Positions 8,589-17,925 of a stretch of 64,000 nt of DNA are shown one piece after another. The stretch is from Iningainema tapete BLCC-T55 (GTDB lineage: Bacteria > Cyanobacteriota > Cyanobacteriia > Cyanobacteriales > Nostocaceae): positions 1 through 64,000 of the forward strand of contig NZ_JACXAE010000099.1 in the NCBI RefSeq assembly GCF_014698965.1, written 5' to 3'. Every line of letters starts with the position of its first letter. The first letter of the stretch is position 1. The position numbers and the translations under genes were made by a program. The notes under the pieces were generated by a model that was not told the origin of the DNA, ran no database searches, and was given only the letters and a program-made list of their open reading frames with translations.

Positions 8589-9899
8589 TCATTGCTTTTG
8601 GTTTAATCTGCTTGCTCTTGCTAATAAAGCAAACGCCATTAACCCAAATGCATTCGCTCCTTCAGGAACAGACTTGGCATCCGGATGAGTAATTAAATCA
8701 GCGCGGAAAATACCTTGAGTACCATCTGCTAGCTGTGCAAAGAAGGCTATTTGACTATTGTTATTAAACCCTTGAGGTAAAAAATTCACACTTGTTACAG
8801 TGGAACCATTTAGAGGATCGCCAGTGGCAATTACCTTGTCTATGGTGGAGTCAGCATTTGTAAAAATGCCTGTTCCTCCCAAATCTAAGGTGGCGGCAAA
8901 CGCTACGTTACCGTTATTATTGATAGCCGGACTCCTTAGGCTGCTGAAAATACCACTAGTATCAGCAATTGTCGTTAGTACACCGTTAGCACGGTTGAAC
9001 AAACGGATGGCATCACCATTAGAGAGTACAACATCGCCATTGTCATTTATATCCAAACTAGAGGCGTTTGTCTCAACTAAGGTATTGAATGAATCACCAG
9101 AATATGTAAAAATTGCTGTTGTGCCATCGCGTCTGGTAGCAGCAAAGATTAGTTCGCTCTGGTTATTGATGGCAACAGCGTTAATACTAGCAAAAGGTGA
9201 ATCTGTGGGTTGAATTGATGCAGTGGCAACATTGATATTAGGTTGATTTGTTCTGGAGAGAACTAGGCGATCGTTCTGAAGTCCTGTTATAGGTTGACTA
9301 AGTCTGATTGTATAAACTAGTTCATCGATATCGTTGAGAGCGTAATCAACGAATGACGCTTCTCCCCCAGCAATTGATGCACTAATACCACTTGCACGAT
9401 TAGTCAAAGAGCCGTCAATACTGGTAATAATACTTGTTTCAACTTCACGGCTGTTTAATGCCGCTTGTGCTATGAATGCTAAATTGCCGTTGTTATTAAG
9501 ATAAACTGAGCCAAGATTGTTAAATACAGCATTAGGAACGGACGGATTGGAGTTATTAAACAGAGGTGGTAGGACATTCGAGTTGACAACTTCTGTAATC
9601 AAGCCACCATTGCTAGTGTATACTGCCTGCTGTCTTTGTCCAAGAACAGGAGCAAAAGCTACTGTACCACTATCGTTAATTGCAACTTCTCTGGAAAAGC
9701 TTTGGAAGTTGGTGCGATTATCTGCGATTTTGGTGAAGGAAAAGCTGGCGGCGATCGCCTGTGTTGCTGACAGTAAGCCCAAGCAGAGGCTGAGTGCCAT
9801 TCCGCCACTGATCTGACGTATCCATCTATTTACATGAAGGTGATCGCCTGTAGCTGTCTTGTTAGTCTTACTACAAGAGTACTCGGTAAATGTCTTCAT
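8589..9899 (-). CDS. Exported putative beta-propeller protein with PEP-CTERM-like tail, copy F
   Basis: 436 aa. The signal peptide ends ATQAIAA (about residue 50), followed by SFSFTKIADN. Seven NNxGxhxF units are recognisable, with INNQSELIF, INDNGDVVL, INNNGNVAF and FNNNSQIAF the clearest. TIDKVIATGDPLNGSTV precedes the last unit. The C-terminus SVPEGANAFGLMAFALL followed by R and K residues is PEP-CTERM-like. Copies E and F share long near-identical stretches in the second half, so they are sister duplicates. The 39-base gap to copy E suggests possible cotranscription. No enzymatic motif is seen. Confidence 0.87.
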   Translation of the reverse strand: MKTFTEYSCSKTNKTATGDHLHVNRWIRQISGGMALSLCLGLLSATQAIAASFSFTKIADNRTNFQSFSREVAINDSGTVAFAPVLGQRQQAVYTSNGGLITEVVNSNVLPPLFNNSNPSVPNAVFNNLGSVYLNNNGNLAFIAQAALNSREVETSIITSIDGSLTNRASGISASIAGGEASFVDYALNDIDELVYTIRLSQPITGLQNDRLVLSRTNQPNINVATASIQPTDSPFASINAVAINNQSELIFAATRRDGTTAIFTYSGDSFNTLVETNASSLDINDNGDVVLSNGDAIRLFNRANGVLTTIADTSGIFSSLRSPAINNNGNVAFAATLDLGGTGIFTNADSTIDKVIATGDPLNGSTVTSVNFLPQGFNNNSQIAFFAQLADGTQGIFRADLITHPDAKSVPEGANAFGLMAFALLARASRLNQKQ

Positions 9900-10105
9900 T
9901 TAATTTGTGTGCTTGTCATGAGCGTTACCAAGGTGTATTTAGCCACAATTGGTACACCTGCACAAGTTAATTGTTGCCACACAAAGCTAATTTTCACGAA
10001 AAATACAGTAAATCAGACCAAAATTCATGAAAGCTTCACAGTAAGTTCTGTTCAGCATTTAAGTAAATCTACTCCCCCCAATGCGATCGCGGTGTTTATT
10101 GACGT

Positions 10106-10131
10106 GTAGTGAGCGCTTAAGCGCTTACTAC
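10106..10131. repeat. AGCGCTTAAGCGCT palindromic repeat
   Basis: The arms GTAGTGAGCGC and GCGCTTACTAC surround a TTAA centre. Related elements are at 27161-27196 and 38641-38696. This is a second dispersed hairpin family, located here between copies F and G. Confidence 0.8.
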
Positions 10132-10160
10132 AAACAGGAATTCTTTATAGTAGTAGCACT

Positions 10161-12953
10161 TTACGGAATTAACTTGGGCGTATCAGTAATTAAATCAGCG
10201 CGAACGAGAGCTTGAGTGCCATCAATTAAAGATGCTCTAAAAGTAAGGGAAGTACCGCTAAGCTTGATAGTATCCAAGTTTAAGGAAGATATTCTCGCAC
10301 CGTCAAGGCGATCGCCTAAATCAGCTACCTTCAGCAAAGAACCACTAACATTAGCATATATACCAATTGCGGTAGAGTCGAGAAATCCTAAAAATGCCAA
10401 AGTTTCCCGCTCGACTACAGGGTTGCTGAAATCACTGAATTTGCCTTTACTACTAGGAAAACTTGTGTTAGTTTTGTCTACTACTACTTGCAACTGCCCA
10501 TTACGTTTAACGTAGATTCCTCTTTGCCCGTTACTGCCAAAACCAACAAAAAACACATTGTCACCCTCGATTTTCAGAAAATTAAAATTATCGAAGTTGC
10601 CCACACCGCCAGGAATGGGTGTGTTTTTATCCACCACTACCTGCAAAGCGCTGTCACGATTAATATAAATGCCTTGTAACTGACTAAAGCTGCCACCATT
10701 TAAACCATTACCTAGAAACACTACGTTATTTTCACTTACGGCAGAAGTAGAAAAACTAGAGAAATTACCTATACCACCAGGAATCTGCGTTTTGTTATCT
10801 ACGACTACAGATAGTGGAGCCTCGTCACGTTTAATGTAAATTCCCCGTTGCTCACTAGAAGCATATCCTTCAAAAACAACATTGTTTCCCTTGAGAAAAT
10901 AAGAAGAAAAATTGGCGAAATTACCTGTACCATCAGGAATCGGTGTTTTACTGTCAACTACTAGCTGCAAAGTTCCGTTACGGTTGACATAAATGCCCTG
11001 TTGCCCCGACGCATCTGAGCCTTGAAACGCTACATTATTGCCATCAAAATTGCTATCAAAGATATCATCAAAATTAGAGAAATTGCCTGTGCCACCAGGA
11101 ATAGGTGTGTGGTTGTCCACCACAAGTTGCAAAGTACCTTCACGGTTAATGTAAATGCCTTGCTGCCCATTTGAATCAAATCCTCGAAACGCCACATTGT
11201 TTTGTTTCAAGCTATAAACATCAACACGCGCAAAATTTCCACTACCATTAGGAATAGCTGTATTCGTATCGGCAATTACAGATAAAGAAGCGTCACCACG
11301 TTTGATGTAAATTCCCGAATTTCCTTGTGTACCAGAACCACTAAATACTACGTTGCCATTTTCAACTTGAGGAGTTGTATCAAAGGAACTAAAAGTTCCA
11401 CTACTACCCGGAATAATTGTATTTAGGTCTACGATTGTACTAATTGTGCTGCGATCGCTATTATAGATCCCTCTTTGTCCATCAGATCCTGAACCAGAAA
11501 AAACTACATTATCACCTTGAATGAAGAAGCTATCAATATTGATGAAATTGCCAGTTCCATTTGGAATTGGTGTTTTGGTATCAACTATTCTGCTCCGCTT
11601 AAAGGTATCTTCTACCGGAGACACTGGTTGTGGTGGTGGAGCTTCGGCAACAGGCTTTGCACTGTAAATACTAGTAGTGCCATTTGCCAATTGTGCAAAA
11701 AAGGCAATCTCACCGTTATTGTTAAATCCAGACTTCAAGAAATTTAAGTTAATGACAGTAGAGCCAGCCAGGGGATCACCTGTAGCGATTACTTTGTCAG
11801 TAATCGGGTTAGTGCCTGTAAAAATACCTCTTTCACCATTATTTATGGTAGCTGTAAACGCTATATTACCCTGATTATTTATAGCAGGACTACCAAGTCT
11901 TTGAAATGAACCATTATTATCAACAATTGTGCGCAAATTACCACTAGCATAATTAAACAGTTGGATACCATCGCTAGTGGAGAGTATCACATTCTCATCG
12001 TTAGCGTCCAGAGCAGAAGCACCTCTTTCAATTAAGGTAGTAAGCCCAGTACCAGTGCCTGTGAAGATTGCCTGCTGTGAACTTGGGATAAAAGCTCGCT
12101 GTGTTTCAGGTAAGCCTGGTGGGAAGATTTGTTGAAATTTTGTGGCGCTAAAAGTTACTCTGCCCAAGTCATTGAGAGCAAAACTATTAATCTGGTACAA
12201 AGGATTTTCTAGTGTTGAAAATCGATAGTCTCCTGCATCAGCAATAGTAATATTAGCTTGATTTGGTCTATTGAGAAATAGTCTATAAGTTTCTGGATTT
12301 AATCGAGCAGAAGACTTGGTTAAATAAGCTAATTCGTCCTGATTGTTAAGAGCAAATCCTATGATATTTGTAAAGGCGTTAGCAATTCCTCCACTGGAAA
12401 TAGCTGTTGCACGAGTGGTAAAGGAACCATCTTTACTGATAAAAATGCCTGATACTTCCCCTCCCCCACTTCTGGAAGTTTTTCTTGCTGAAAATGCAAC
12501 AGTGCCGTTATTGTTAATATCTACCAATGAATTAAATAAGTATGCTGGGAAGGGAATTGGTGCAGCTTCAGTTATTTTACTTAATAAGTCTGGCAGTTGA
12601 TTTTCATCGATAATCTTGACAATCTGTTCACCATTGCCAGTGTATACTCCCCGCGCTCCTACTAGTGGTGTAGCAATAAATACTACACTTCCACTATCAT
12701 TCATAGCTGTTGTGATGTTAATCTGAGAGAAATCAATACTGTCAGCGATTTTAGTCAAAGAAAAGTTGCCAGCCATCGCTTTACCAGTCGCCACCAAACT
12801 TAGGCAAATAGCGTACGCTAACCCCTGACTCAGCCGACTCATCCATCGAAGTGATTTCTTTGTCCTTAAAGAAGCATAATGAGGAGGACAAGATACTGTG
12901 GTATGGTTGTGTATTTTATCATACATAACTGAATTATTGCTCAATGTTTTCAT
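10161..12953 (-). CDS. Exported two-domain repeat (putative double propeller) protein, copy G, longest in the array
   Basis: 930 aa. The signal peptide ends GKAMA (about residue 62), followed by FSLTKIADS. The N-domain (about 63-440) has seven NNxGxhxF units and ITDKVIATGDPLAGSTV. After a proline-rich linker, the second domain (about 455-930) shows nine units of the type GNNVVFxGxxxxGQQGIYxxRxGxLQVVVDxxTPIPGGTGNF, ending QALVRADLIT. Nine units is more than a single seven-bladed ring, so an open array or expanded propeller must be considered. The N-terminal 60 residues match copy H. Function unknown. Confidence 0.88.
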   Translation of the reverse strand: MKTLSNNSVMYDKIHNHTTVSCPPHYASLRTKKSLRWMSRLSQGLAYAICLSLVATGKAMAGNFSLTKIADSIDFSQINITTAMNDSGSVVFIATPLVGARGVYTGNGEQIVKIIDENQLPDLLSKITEAAPIPFPAYLFNSLVDINNNGTVAFSARKTSRSGGGEVSGIFISKDGSFTTRATAISSGGIANAFTNIIGFALNNQDELAYLTKSSARLNPETYRLFLNRPNQANITIADAGDYRFSTLENPLYQINSFALNDLGRVTFSATKFQQIFPPGLPETQRAFIPSSQQAIFTGTGTGLTTLIERGASALDANDENVILSTSDGIQLFNYASGNLRTIVDNNGSFQRLGSPAINNQGNIAFTATINNGERGIFTGTNPITDKVIATGDPLAGSTVINLNFLKSGFNNNGEIAFFAQLANGTTSIYSAKPVAEAPPPQPVSPVEDTFKRSRIVDTKTPIPNGTGNFINIDSFFIQGDNVVFSGSGSDGQRGIYNSDRSTISTIVDLNTIIPGSSGTFSSFDTTPQVENGNVVFSGSGTQGNSGIYIKRGDASLSVIADTNTAIPNGSGNFARVDVYSLKQNNVAFRGFDSNGQQGIYINREGTLQLVVDNHTPIPGGTGNFSNFDDIFDSNFDGNNVAFQGSDASGQQGIYVNRNGTLQLVVDSKTPIPDGTGNFANFSSYFLKGNNVVFEGYASSEQRGIYIKRDEAPLSVVVDNKTQIPGGIGNFSSFSTSAVSENNVVFLGNGLNGGSFSQLQGIYINRDSALQVVVDKNTPIPGGVGNFDNFNFLKIEGDNVFFVGFGSNGQRGIYVKRNGQLQVVVDKTNTSFPSSKGKFSDFSNPVVERETLAFLGFLDSTAIGIYANVSGSLLKVADLGDRLDGARISSLNLDTIKLSGTSLTFRASLIDGTQALVRADLITDTPKLIP

Positions 12954-13009
12954 AGGATTAATTATTACTCATTAACGAGATTAATTTAATGAACATGATT
13001 TCAGTAATA

Positions 13010-13075
13010 CAAGTTAAGTTTTGACATTGAGAGAATATATTCATGAAAATTTGAAAAACTTTAGGCAAATTTAGC
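13010..13075 (-). promoter_or_regulatory. Conserved upstream block shared by copies G and H
   Basis: The block containing AAGTTAAGTTTTGACAT, then AATATATTCATGAAAA and TTGAAAAACTTTA, recurs at 15800-15855 upstream of copy H with few changes. It lies about 60-120 bases upstream of each start codon, so it may carry the shared promoter. No transcription start can be assigned by eye. Confidence 0.4.
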
Positions 13076-13135
13076 AAATATAGATGATTCGTGAGCAAAA
13101 ATTGGTTACTAATTAGACATAGCAGTGAAAAATAA

Positions 13136-13165
13136 TGTAGAGACGTTCCATGGAACGTCTCTACA
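13136..13165. repeat. 30-bp palindromic repeat 3' of copy H
   Basis: An intact palindrome with centre CCATGG, 13 bases downstream of the stop codon of copy H. It could act as its terminator or mRNA-stabilising hairpin. Confidence 0.88.
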
Positions 13166-13178
13166 AAGGTTACGATAT

Positions 13179-15737
13179 CTACTTATTAGTAATTAAATCA
13201 GCGCGGAGTATAGTTCGAGTGCCATCTGACAAGATAGCAGAAAAGACAACGGAATTTCCACTCAGTCTCAAGTCGCTTAAAGCTGATATTCTTTTTCCGT
13301 CAATTTTACTATCTAAATCAGCTACTTTCAGCAAGCGATCGCCAATCAAAGCATAGATGCCAAAATCTCCCAAAAACGCCACATTATCGCCATCAATTAC
13401 AGTGTTTCCAATGCCACTAAACTTGCTGTTAGTGCCAGGAATATTTGTATTCTTATCTACTAACACTTGCAGTAAACCATCACGACTGATGTATATACCA
13501 TTTGGCTGATTAGTGCTAGAAGTAGTTATAAATATCACATTCCTACCATTAGTAGTTAAGAACAAGTTAGAGAAATTTATAAAGTTGCCTGTGCCGCCTG
13601 GAATCGCTGTGTTTTTATCTGCGATTACTTGCAAAACCCCGTCACCACTAATTTTGTAAATACCTTGCTGTTGATTTGTACCTCTTGCTGTAAAAACTAC
13701 ATTATTTTCATCCACCACAAAATTACTGAAGGAGATGAAATTGCCTGTGCCGTTGGGAATCGATGTGTTAGTATCAGCGATTAACTGTACAACTCCGTCA
13801 CCACTGATTTTGTAAATACCTTGTTGCCCCGAAGCACCGCTTGCTGTAAAAACCAAATTATTTTTATTTAACCCCACCGAACTAAAAGAAGAGAAATTGC
13901 CTACGCCACCAGGAATCAGTGTGTTAGTATCTGCTATTACTTGTAAAGTGCCGTCACGCAACAGATAAATACCTCGTTGCCCCGAAGCACCAGATCCTAT
14001 AAAAACCAAATTATTTTCATTTAACACTACCGAACCGAAAAAAGAGAAATTACCCGTGCCACCAGGAATTGGTGTGTTAGCGTCTGCTATTACCTCTAAA
14101 ACACCCTCACGACTGATGTAAATATTTCCTTGTCCATTTGTGTTTCTAAAAACCACATTATTTCCATTCACTGCAAAATCATTAAGACGAAAGAAGTTTC
14201 CTGTAACACCAGGAATCAGTGTGTTTTTATCCTGGTTAACAGTTGTATTTTGATTGACTATCGTCTTGAACTCGCCATTACTAACTTTGTAGATACCTTG
14301 TTGCTCTCCACTAAGTGCACCAAAGTTTATGAAGCCTATGACACCAAAAAACACATTATCGCCGTCAAAATTTAATAAATTCAACGATAATTCGTTTCCG
14401 AGGGCTTTGATAATTGGTGTATTGGTATCGACAATTTTACTTAAAGAGAAAGCATTTTCCACGGACGGCAGAGGCTTCTGTTGTGGAATTTCTACTCCAG
14501 GGACTGGTTCAGCACGGTAGATGCCACGAGTACCATTTCCTAACAGTGCATAGAAGGCAATCTGACCGTTATTATTTAACCCTTGTGGTAAGAAATTCAA
14601 GCTGATAACAGTGGAACCAAACAGAGTATCACCAGTGGCAATCACTTTGTCAGCAACGGGATCTGCACCTGTAAAAATACCTTTTTCTCCCGTATTTGAT
14701 ACAGTGGCTGTAAATGCTATGTTGCCCTGATTATTAATGGCGGCATTACCTAGTTGGCTGAACGAACCACTGGTATCAACAATCGTGCTCACTTCATCAC
14801 TAGCGCTCTTCAAAAGACGGATAAAATTAGTACCTTTTAAAAACAAAATATCACCATTGTCGTTGACGTCAAGTAGAGATGCGTTTGGTTCAATTAAGGT
14901 AACAGGAGAACTGTTACTTACTGTGAAAACAGATGAACTACTTCCAACTGAACTAGCTGAAAAAGTTACTTGTCCTTGATTATTAATTTTAAAAGTTCCT
15001 ATATTTAAGAGAGTCACAAAAGGAATTACAGATCCCCCACATAGGGAGTTGCCTCGGCAGGCACTAGCAAGAGTGAAAGTTTGGTTTGCTCTATTAATCA
15101 GGAGACGCTGAGACTCAAAGGGGCTTAAGAACGGCGTGGACAATCTTAAATAAGCCACCTCTTCAAGATCGTTAAGGTCGAAATTAGTGACTATGTTACT
15201 ATCACGACCAGCAAATCCTGTTGCAACTGTTTTAACAGTACTGTTACTAATAGTAGCAATAACTAAATCCCACTGGGAGCCTACTAATCGAAAGGCTACA
15301 GTATCATTATTATTGATGTCCACACGATCCGTATCAAATGCGTAAGTATAGTTATTAGGTCTAATTATAGATACCAGGAGTTGATTGGTGTTCAGCAGTT
15401 CTGTAATTATGCCGTTGCTGTTGGTGTAGATTCCTTGACTTCCTGTATTTGGAGTAGCATAGAAGACTACTGTACCACTGTCATTAATTGCTACATTTGG
15501 AAAAATTTGGCTGAAATCATTGCTATCAGCGATTTTAGTGAACGAAAAGTTGCCCGCAAATGCTTTACTAGCTGCTAACAAACTCAGGCTCATCGCGATC
15601 GCTAACCCCTGACTCAGCCGACTCATCCATCGAAGTGACTTCTTTGTCCGTTTTGAAGCATAATTAGGAGGACAAGATACTGTGGTATGGTTGTGTATCT
15701 GATCATTCTTGACGGAATTATTGCTCAATGTCTTCAT
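13179..15737 (-). CDS. Exported two-domain repeat (putative double propeller) protein, copy H
   Basis: 852 aa. The first 60 residues are nearly the same as in copy G, and the signal peptide ends SKAFA. The N-domain (about 62-420) contains INDSGTVVF, INNNDTVAF, LNDLEEVAY, INNQGQVTF, VNDNGDILF, INNQGNIAF and LNNNGQIAF, plus VADKVIATGDTLFGSTV. A linker (IPQQKPLPSVENAFSLSKIVD) leads to eight GNNVVF...GIY...IPGG units and ends TILRADLITNK. The whole C-domain closely resembles that of copy I. No active-site motif is visible; probably exported and structural or binding (inference). Confidence 0.88.
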   Translation of the reverse strand: MKTLSNNSVKNDQIHNHTTVSCPPNYASKRTKKSLRWMSRLSQGLAIAMSLSLLAASKAFAGNFSFTKIADSNDFSQIFPNVAINDSGTVVFYATPNTGSQGIYTNSNGIITELLNTNQLLVSIIRPNNYTYAFDTDRVDINNNDTVAFRLVGSQWDLVIATISNSTVKTVATGFAGRDSNIVTNFDLNDLEEVAYLRLSTPFLSPFESQRLLINRANQTFTLASACRGNSLCGGSVIPFVTLLNIGTFKINNQGQVTFSASSVGSSSSVFTVSNSSPVTLIEPNASLLDVNDNGDILFLKGTNFIRLLKSASDEVSTIVDTSGSFSQLGNAAINNQGNIAFTATVSNTGEKGIFTGADPVADKVIATGDTLFGSTVISLNFLPQGLNNNGQIAFYALLGNGTRGIYRAEPVPGVEIPQQKPLPSVENAFSLSKIVDTNTPIIKALGNELSLNLLNFDGDNVFFGVIGFINFGALSGEQQGIYKVSNGEFKTIVNQNTTVNQDKNTLIPGVTGNFFRLNDFAVNGNNVVFRNTNGQGNIYISREGVLEVIADANTPIPGGTGNFSFFGSVVLNENNLVFIGSGASGQRGIYLLRDGTLQVIADTNTLIPGGVGNFSSFSSVGLNKNNLVFTASGASGQQGIYKISGDGVVQLIADTNTSIPNGTGNFISFSNFVVDENNVVFTARGTNQQQGIYKISGDGVLQVIADKNTAIPGGTGNFINFSNLFLTTNGRNVIFITTSSTNQPNGIYISRDGLLQVLVDKNTNIPGTNSKFSGIGNTVIDGDNVAFLGDFGIYALIGDRLLKVADLDSKIDGKRISALSDLRLSGNSVVFSAILSDGTRTILRADLITNK

Positions 15738-15874
15738 AGGATTGATGATTTCTCATACTGATGTATGAGATTAAATTAATCAACATGTTCTCCGTAGTAC
15801 AAGTTAAGTTTTGACATGTAGAGAATTTATTCATGAAAAGTTGAAAAACTTTATGTAAATAAGAGCAACTGAAC

Positions 15875-15912
15875 AGAGAAACCGGGTTTCTGCAAGAAAC
15901 CCGGTTTCTGAG
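15875..15912. repeat. GAAACCGGGTTTC palindromic repeat
   Basis: AGAAACCGGGTTTCTG is followed by its inverted counterpart AGAAACCCGGTTTCTG, forming a strong hairpin. The same element is at 53041-53073, and partial copies are near 31065 and 31285. A third dispersed hairpin family. Confidence 0.88.
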
Positions 15913-15947
15913 GGCTAACTAATTTATAACTCAAATAGGAAGAATAT

Positions 15948-17720
15948 CTACTTATTAGTAATTAAATCAGCACGGAGGAGAGATCGAGTGCCATCTGACA
16001 AGGTAGCGAGAAAGACAAGGGAATTTCCATTCAGTCTCAAGTCCCCTAAACCTGATATTCTTTTTCCGTCAATTCTACTATCCAAGTTAACTACTTTTAG
16101 TAGGCGATCGCCAATCAAGGCATATATGCCAAAATTGATAGTGTTAGAAATGCCAAAATTGATATTGTTAGAACGTCCCACAAACGCTACATTGTCGCCA
16201 TCAATGATAGAGTTTCCGATGTCACCAAACTTGCTCAAACTACCAGGAATATTTGTATTGCTATCTACTAACACTTGCAGTACACCATCACGACTGATAT
16301 ATATGCCATTTCGCTGATTAGCGACAGAAGTAGTTCTAAATATCACATTCCTACCATTAGTAGTTAAGAACAAGTTAGAGAAATCTCTAAAGTTACCTGT
16401 GCCGCCTGGAATCGGTGTTTTAGTATCTACTAAAACTTGTAAAACGCCGTCACGACTGATATAAATACCTTGTTGCCCCGAAGCACCGCTTGCTCTAAAA
16501 ACTAGATTATTTTCATCCACCACAAAATTATCGAAAGAAGAGAAATTGCCTGTGCCGTTGGGAATCGATGTGTTACTATCTATTAAAACTTGTAAAACGC
16601 CGTTACGACTGATATAAATACCTTGTTGCCCCGAAGCACCCCTTCCTCTAAAAACTAGATTATTTTCATCCACCACAAAATCATTGAAAGAAGAGAAATT
16701 GCCTGTGCCGCCAGGAATCGGTATGTTAGTATCTACTAAAACTTGTAAAGTGCCGTCACGACTGATATAAATACCTTGTTGCCCCGAAGCACCGCTTGCG
16801 ATAAAAACTACATTATTTTCATCCACCACAATATTACTGAAAGAAGTGAAGTTGCCTGTGCCGCCAGGAATCGATGTGTTAGTATCTACTAAAACTTGTA
16901 AAACGCCGTTACGACTGATATAAATACCTCGTTCCCCCGAAGCACCGATTCCTGTAAAAACCACATGATTTTTATTCGCTGTGACTAGAGAAAATCCAGA
17001 GAAATTGCCAGTACCATTGGGAATCGGTGTGTTTTTATCCACTACTACCGATACTGGAGTATCGCCGCGCTTAATATAAATTCCCTGTTGTTGATTTACA
17101 CCGGAACCACTAAACACCACATTGTCACTGTTAATGCTGATCGTGCCAAAAAAAGTGAAAGTTCCATTGCCACCGGGAATAGTCGTATTTTGGTCGGCGA
17201 TCGCCTCGATTATACCATTACTAACTTTGTAGATACCTTGTTGCTGTCCACTGCTTACACGAAAAAACACATTATCACCGTCAAAATTTAATAAATTCAA
17301 CGAGTTAATGTTATCGATGGCTTTGAGAATTGGTGTATTGGTATCAACAATTTTACTTAAAGAGAAAGCATTCTCCACGGACGGCAAAGGCTCTGGTTGT
17401 GGAGTTTCTGCTCCAGCCTGAGCGCGGTAGACACCACGAGTACCATTTCCTAACAGCGCAGAGAAGGCAATCTGACCGTTATTATTTAACCCTCGCGGTG
17501 AGAAATTCAAGCTGTCGGCAATTTGAGTGAAAGAAAAGTCAGCGGCGATCGCATCGCTTGCAGCTAGTAAACTCAAACATAGACTTGCTGCCACACAATT
17601 ACAAACTTGAAGTAGCGATCGCTTGAATTTGTCTGTTGCAAATGCATCTAAGTTAAAATGTTTTGCTATTGATTTGGTGAGTACATCACCACGAGTAAGA
17701 CGATTAGTAGATATATTCAT
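15948..17720 (-). CDS. Exported repeat protein, copy I: signal peptide fused directly to the second repeat domain
   Basis: 590 aa. The signal peptide (ending SDAIAA, about residue 60) is followed by DFSFTQIADSLNFSPRGLNN. The usual mature N-terminus therefore runs straight into the seventh unit of the N-domain, and about 300 residues present in copy H are missing. The junction lies in the short shared motif SLNF. The linker and nine C-domain units follow. Units four to six are nearly identical and spaced exactly 153 bases apart in DNA. The end is LLRADLITNK, as in copy H. A recombination or deletion product that stays fully open, so possibly functional. Confidence 0.87.
   Translation of the reverse strand: MNISTNRLTRGDVLTKSIAKHFNLDAFATDKFKRSLLQVCNCVAASLCLSLLAASDAIAADFSFTQIADSLNFSPRGLNNNGQIAFSALLGNGTRGVYRAQAGAETPQPEPLPSVENAFSLSKIVDTNTPILKAIDNINSLNLLNFDGDNVFFRVSSGQQQGIYKVSNGIIEAIADQNTTIPGGNGTFTFFGTISINSDNVVFSGSGVNQQQGIYIKRGDTPVSVVVDKNTPIPNGTGNFSGFSLVTANKNHVVFTGIGASGERGIYISRNGVLQVLVDTNTSIPGGTGNFTSFSNIVVDENNVVFIASGASGQQGIYISRDGTLQVLVDTNIPIPGGTGNFSSFNDFVVDENNLVFRGRGASGQQGIYISRNGVLQVLIDSNTSIPNGTGNFSSFDNFVVDENNLVFRASGASGQQGIYISRDGVLQVLVDTKTPIPGGTGNFRDFSNLFLTTNGRNVIFRTTSVANQRNGIYISRDGVLQVLVDSNTNIPGSLSKFGDIGNSIIDGDNVAFVGRSNNINFGISNTINFGIYALIGDRLLKVVNLDSRIDGKRISGLGDLRLNGNSLVFLATLSDGTRSLLRADLITNK
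16440..17000. repeat. 153-bp tandem repeat inside copy I
   Basis: The block reading CCTTGTTGCCCCGAAGCACC recurs with starts 16468, 16621, 16774 and (diverged) 16927, an exact 153-base step (51 codons). Spacers vary by only a few bases. It is in-frame coding DNA and encodes consecutive GASGQQGIYISRDGVLQVLVD units. Confidence 0.9.
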
Positions 17721-17894
17721 GAGAAGTATTTTTCATGCAGGAGTGCCAAAATTAGCTTATTTACAGTCGCTTCCATCGCACAAGTTAACACTGGCACTAA
17801 TACACATTACGAATAAAAAATATAGAAAAATTCATCGTTTTCAGTATGTTGGCTCTCTGACTAACACATATTGCAAACCGAAATTGCATTCTCA

Positions 17895-17925
17895 GATACC
17901 CGACTTCTTCAAGAAGTCGGGTATC
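17895..17925 (-). terminator. Strong hairpin immediately after the glutaminase stop
   Basis: GATACCCGACTTCTT pairs with AAGAAGTCGGGTATC around a one-base loop. It begins next to the glutaminase stop codon, so it probably ends that transcript. The same sequence type is also a dispersed cyanobacterial repeat. Confidence 0.7.

Noticed and set aside
16440-17000. Regularly spaced repeats suggesting a CRISPR array
   Set aside because: The period is 153 bases, spacers are not unique, and the whole stretch is one open protein frame encoding repeat units.
1-17720. Insertion sequences as the cause of the array's rearrangements
   Set aside because: No transposase gene or terminal inverted repeats with target duplications were seen in or beside the array.
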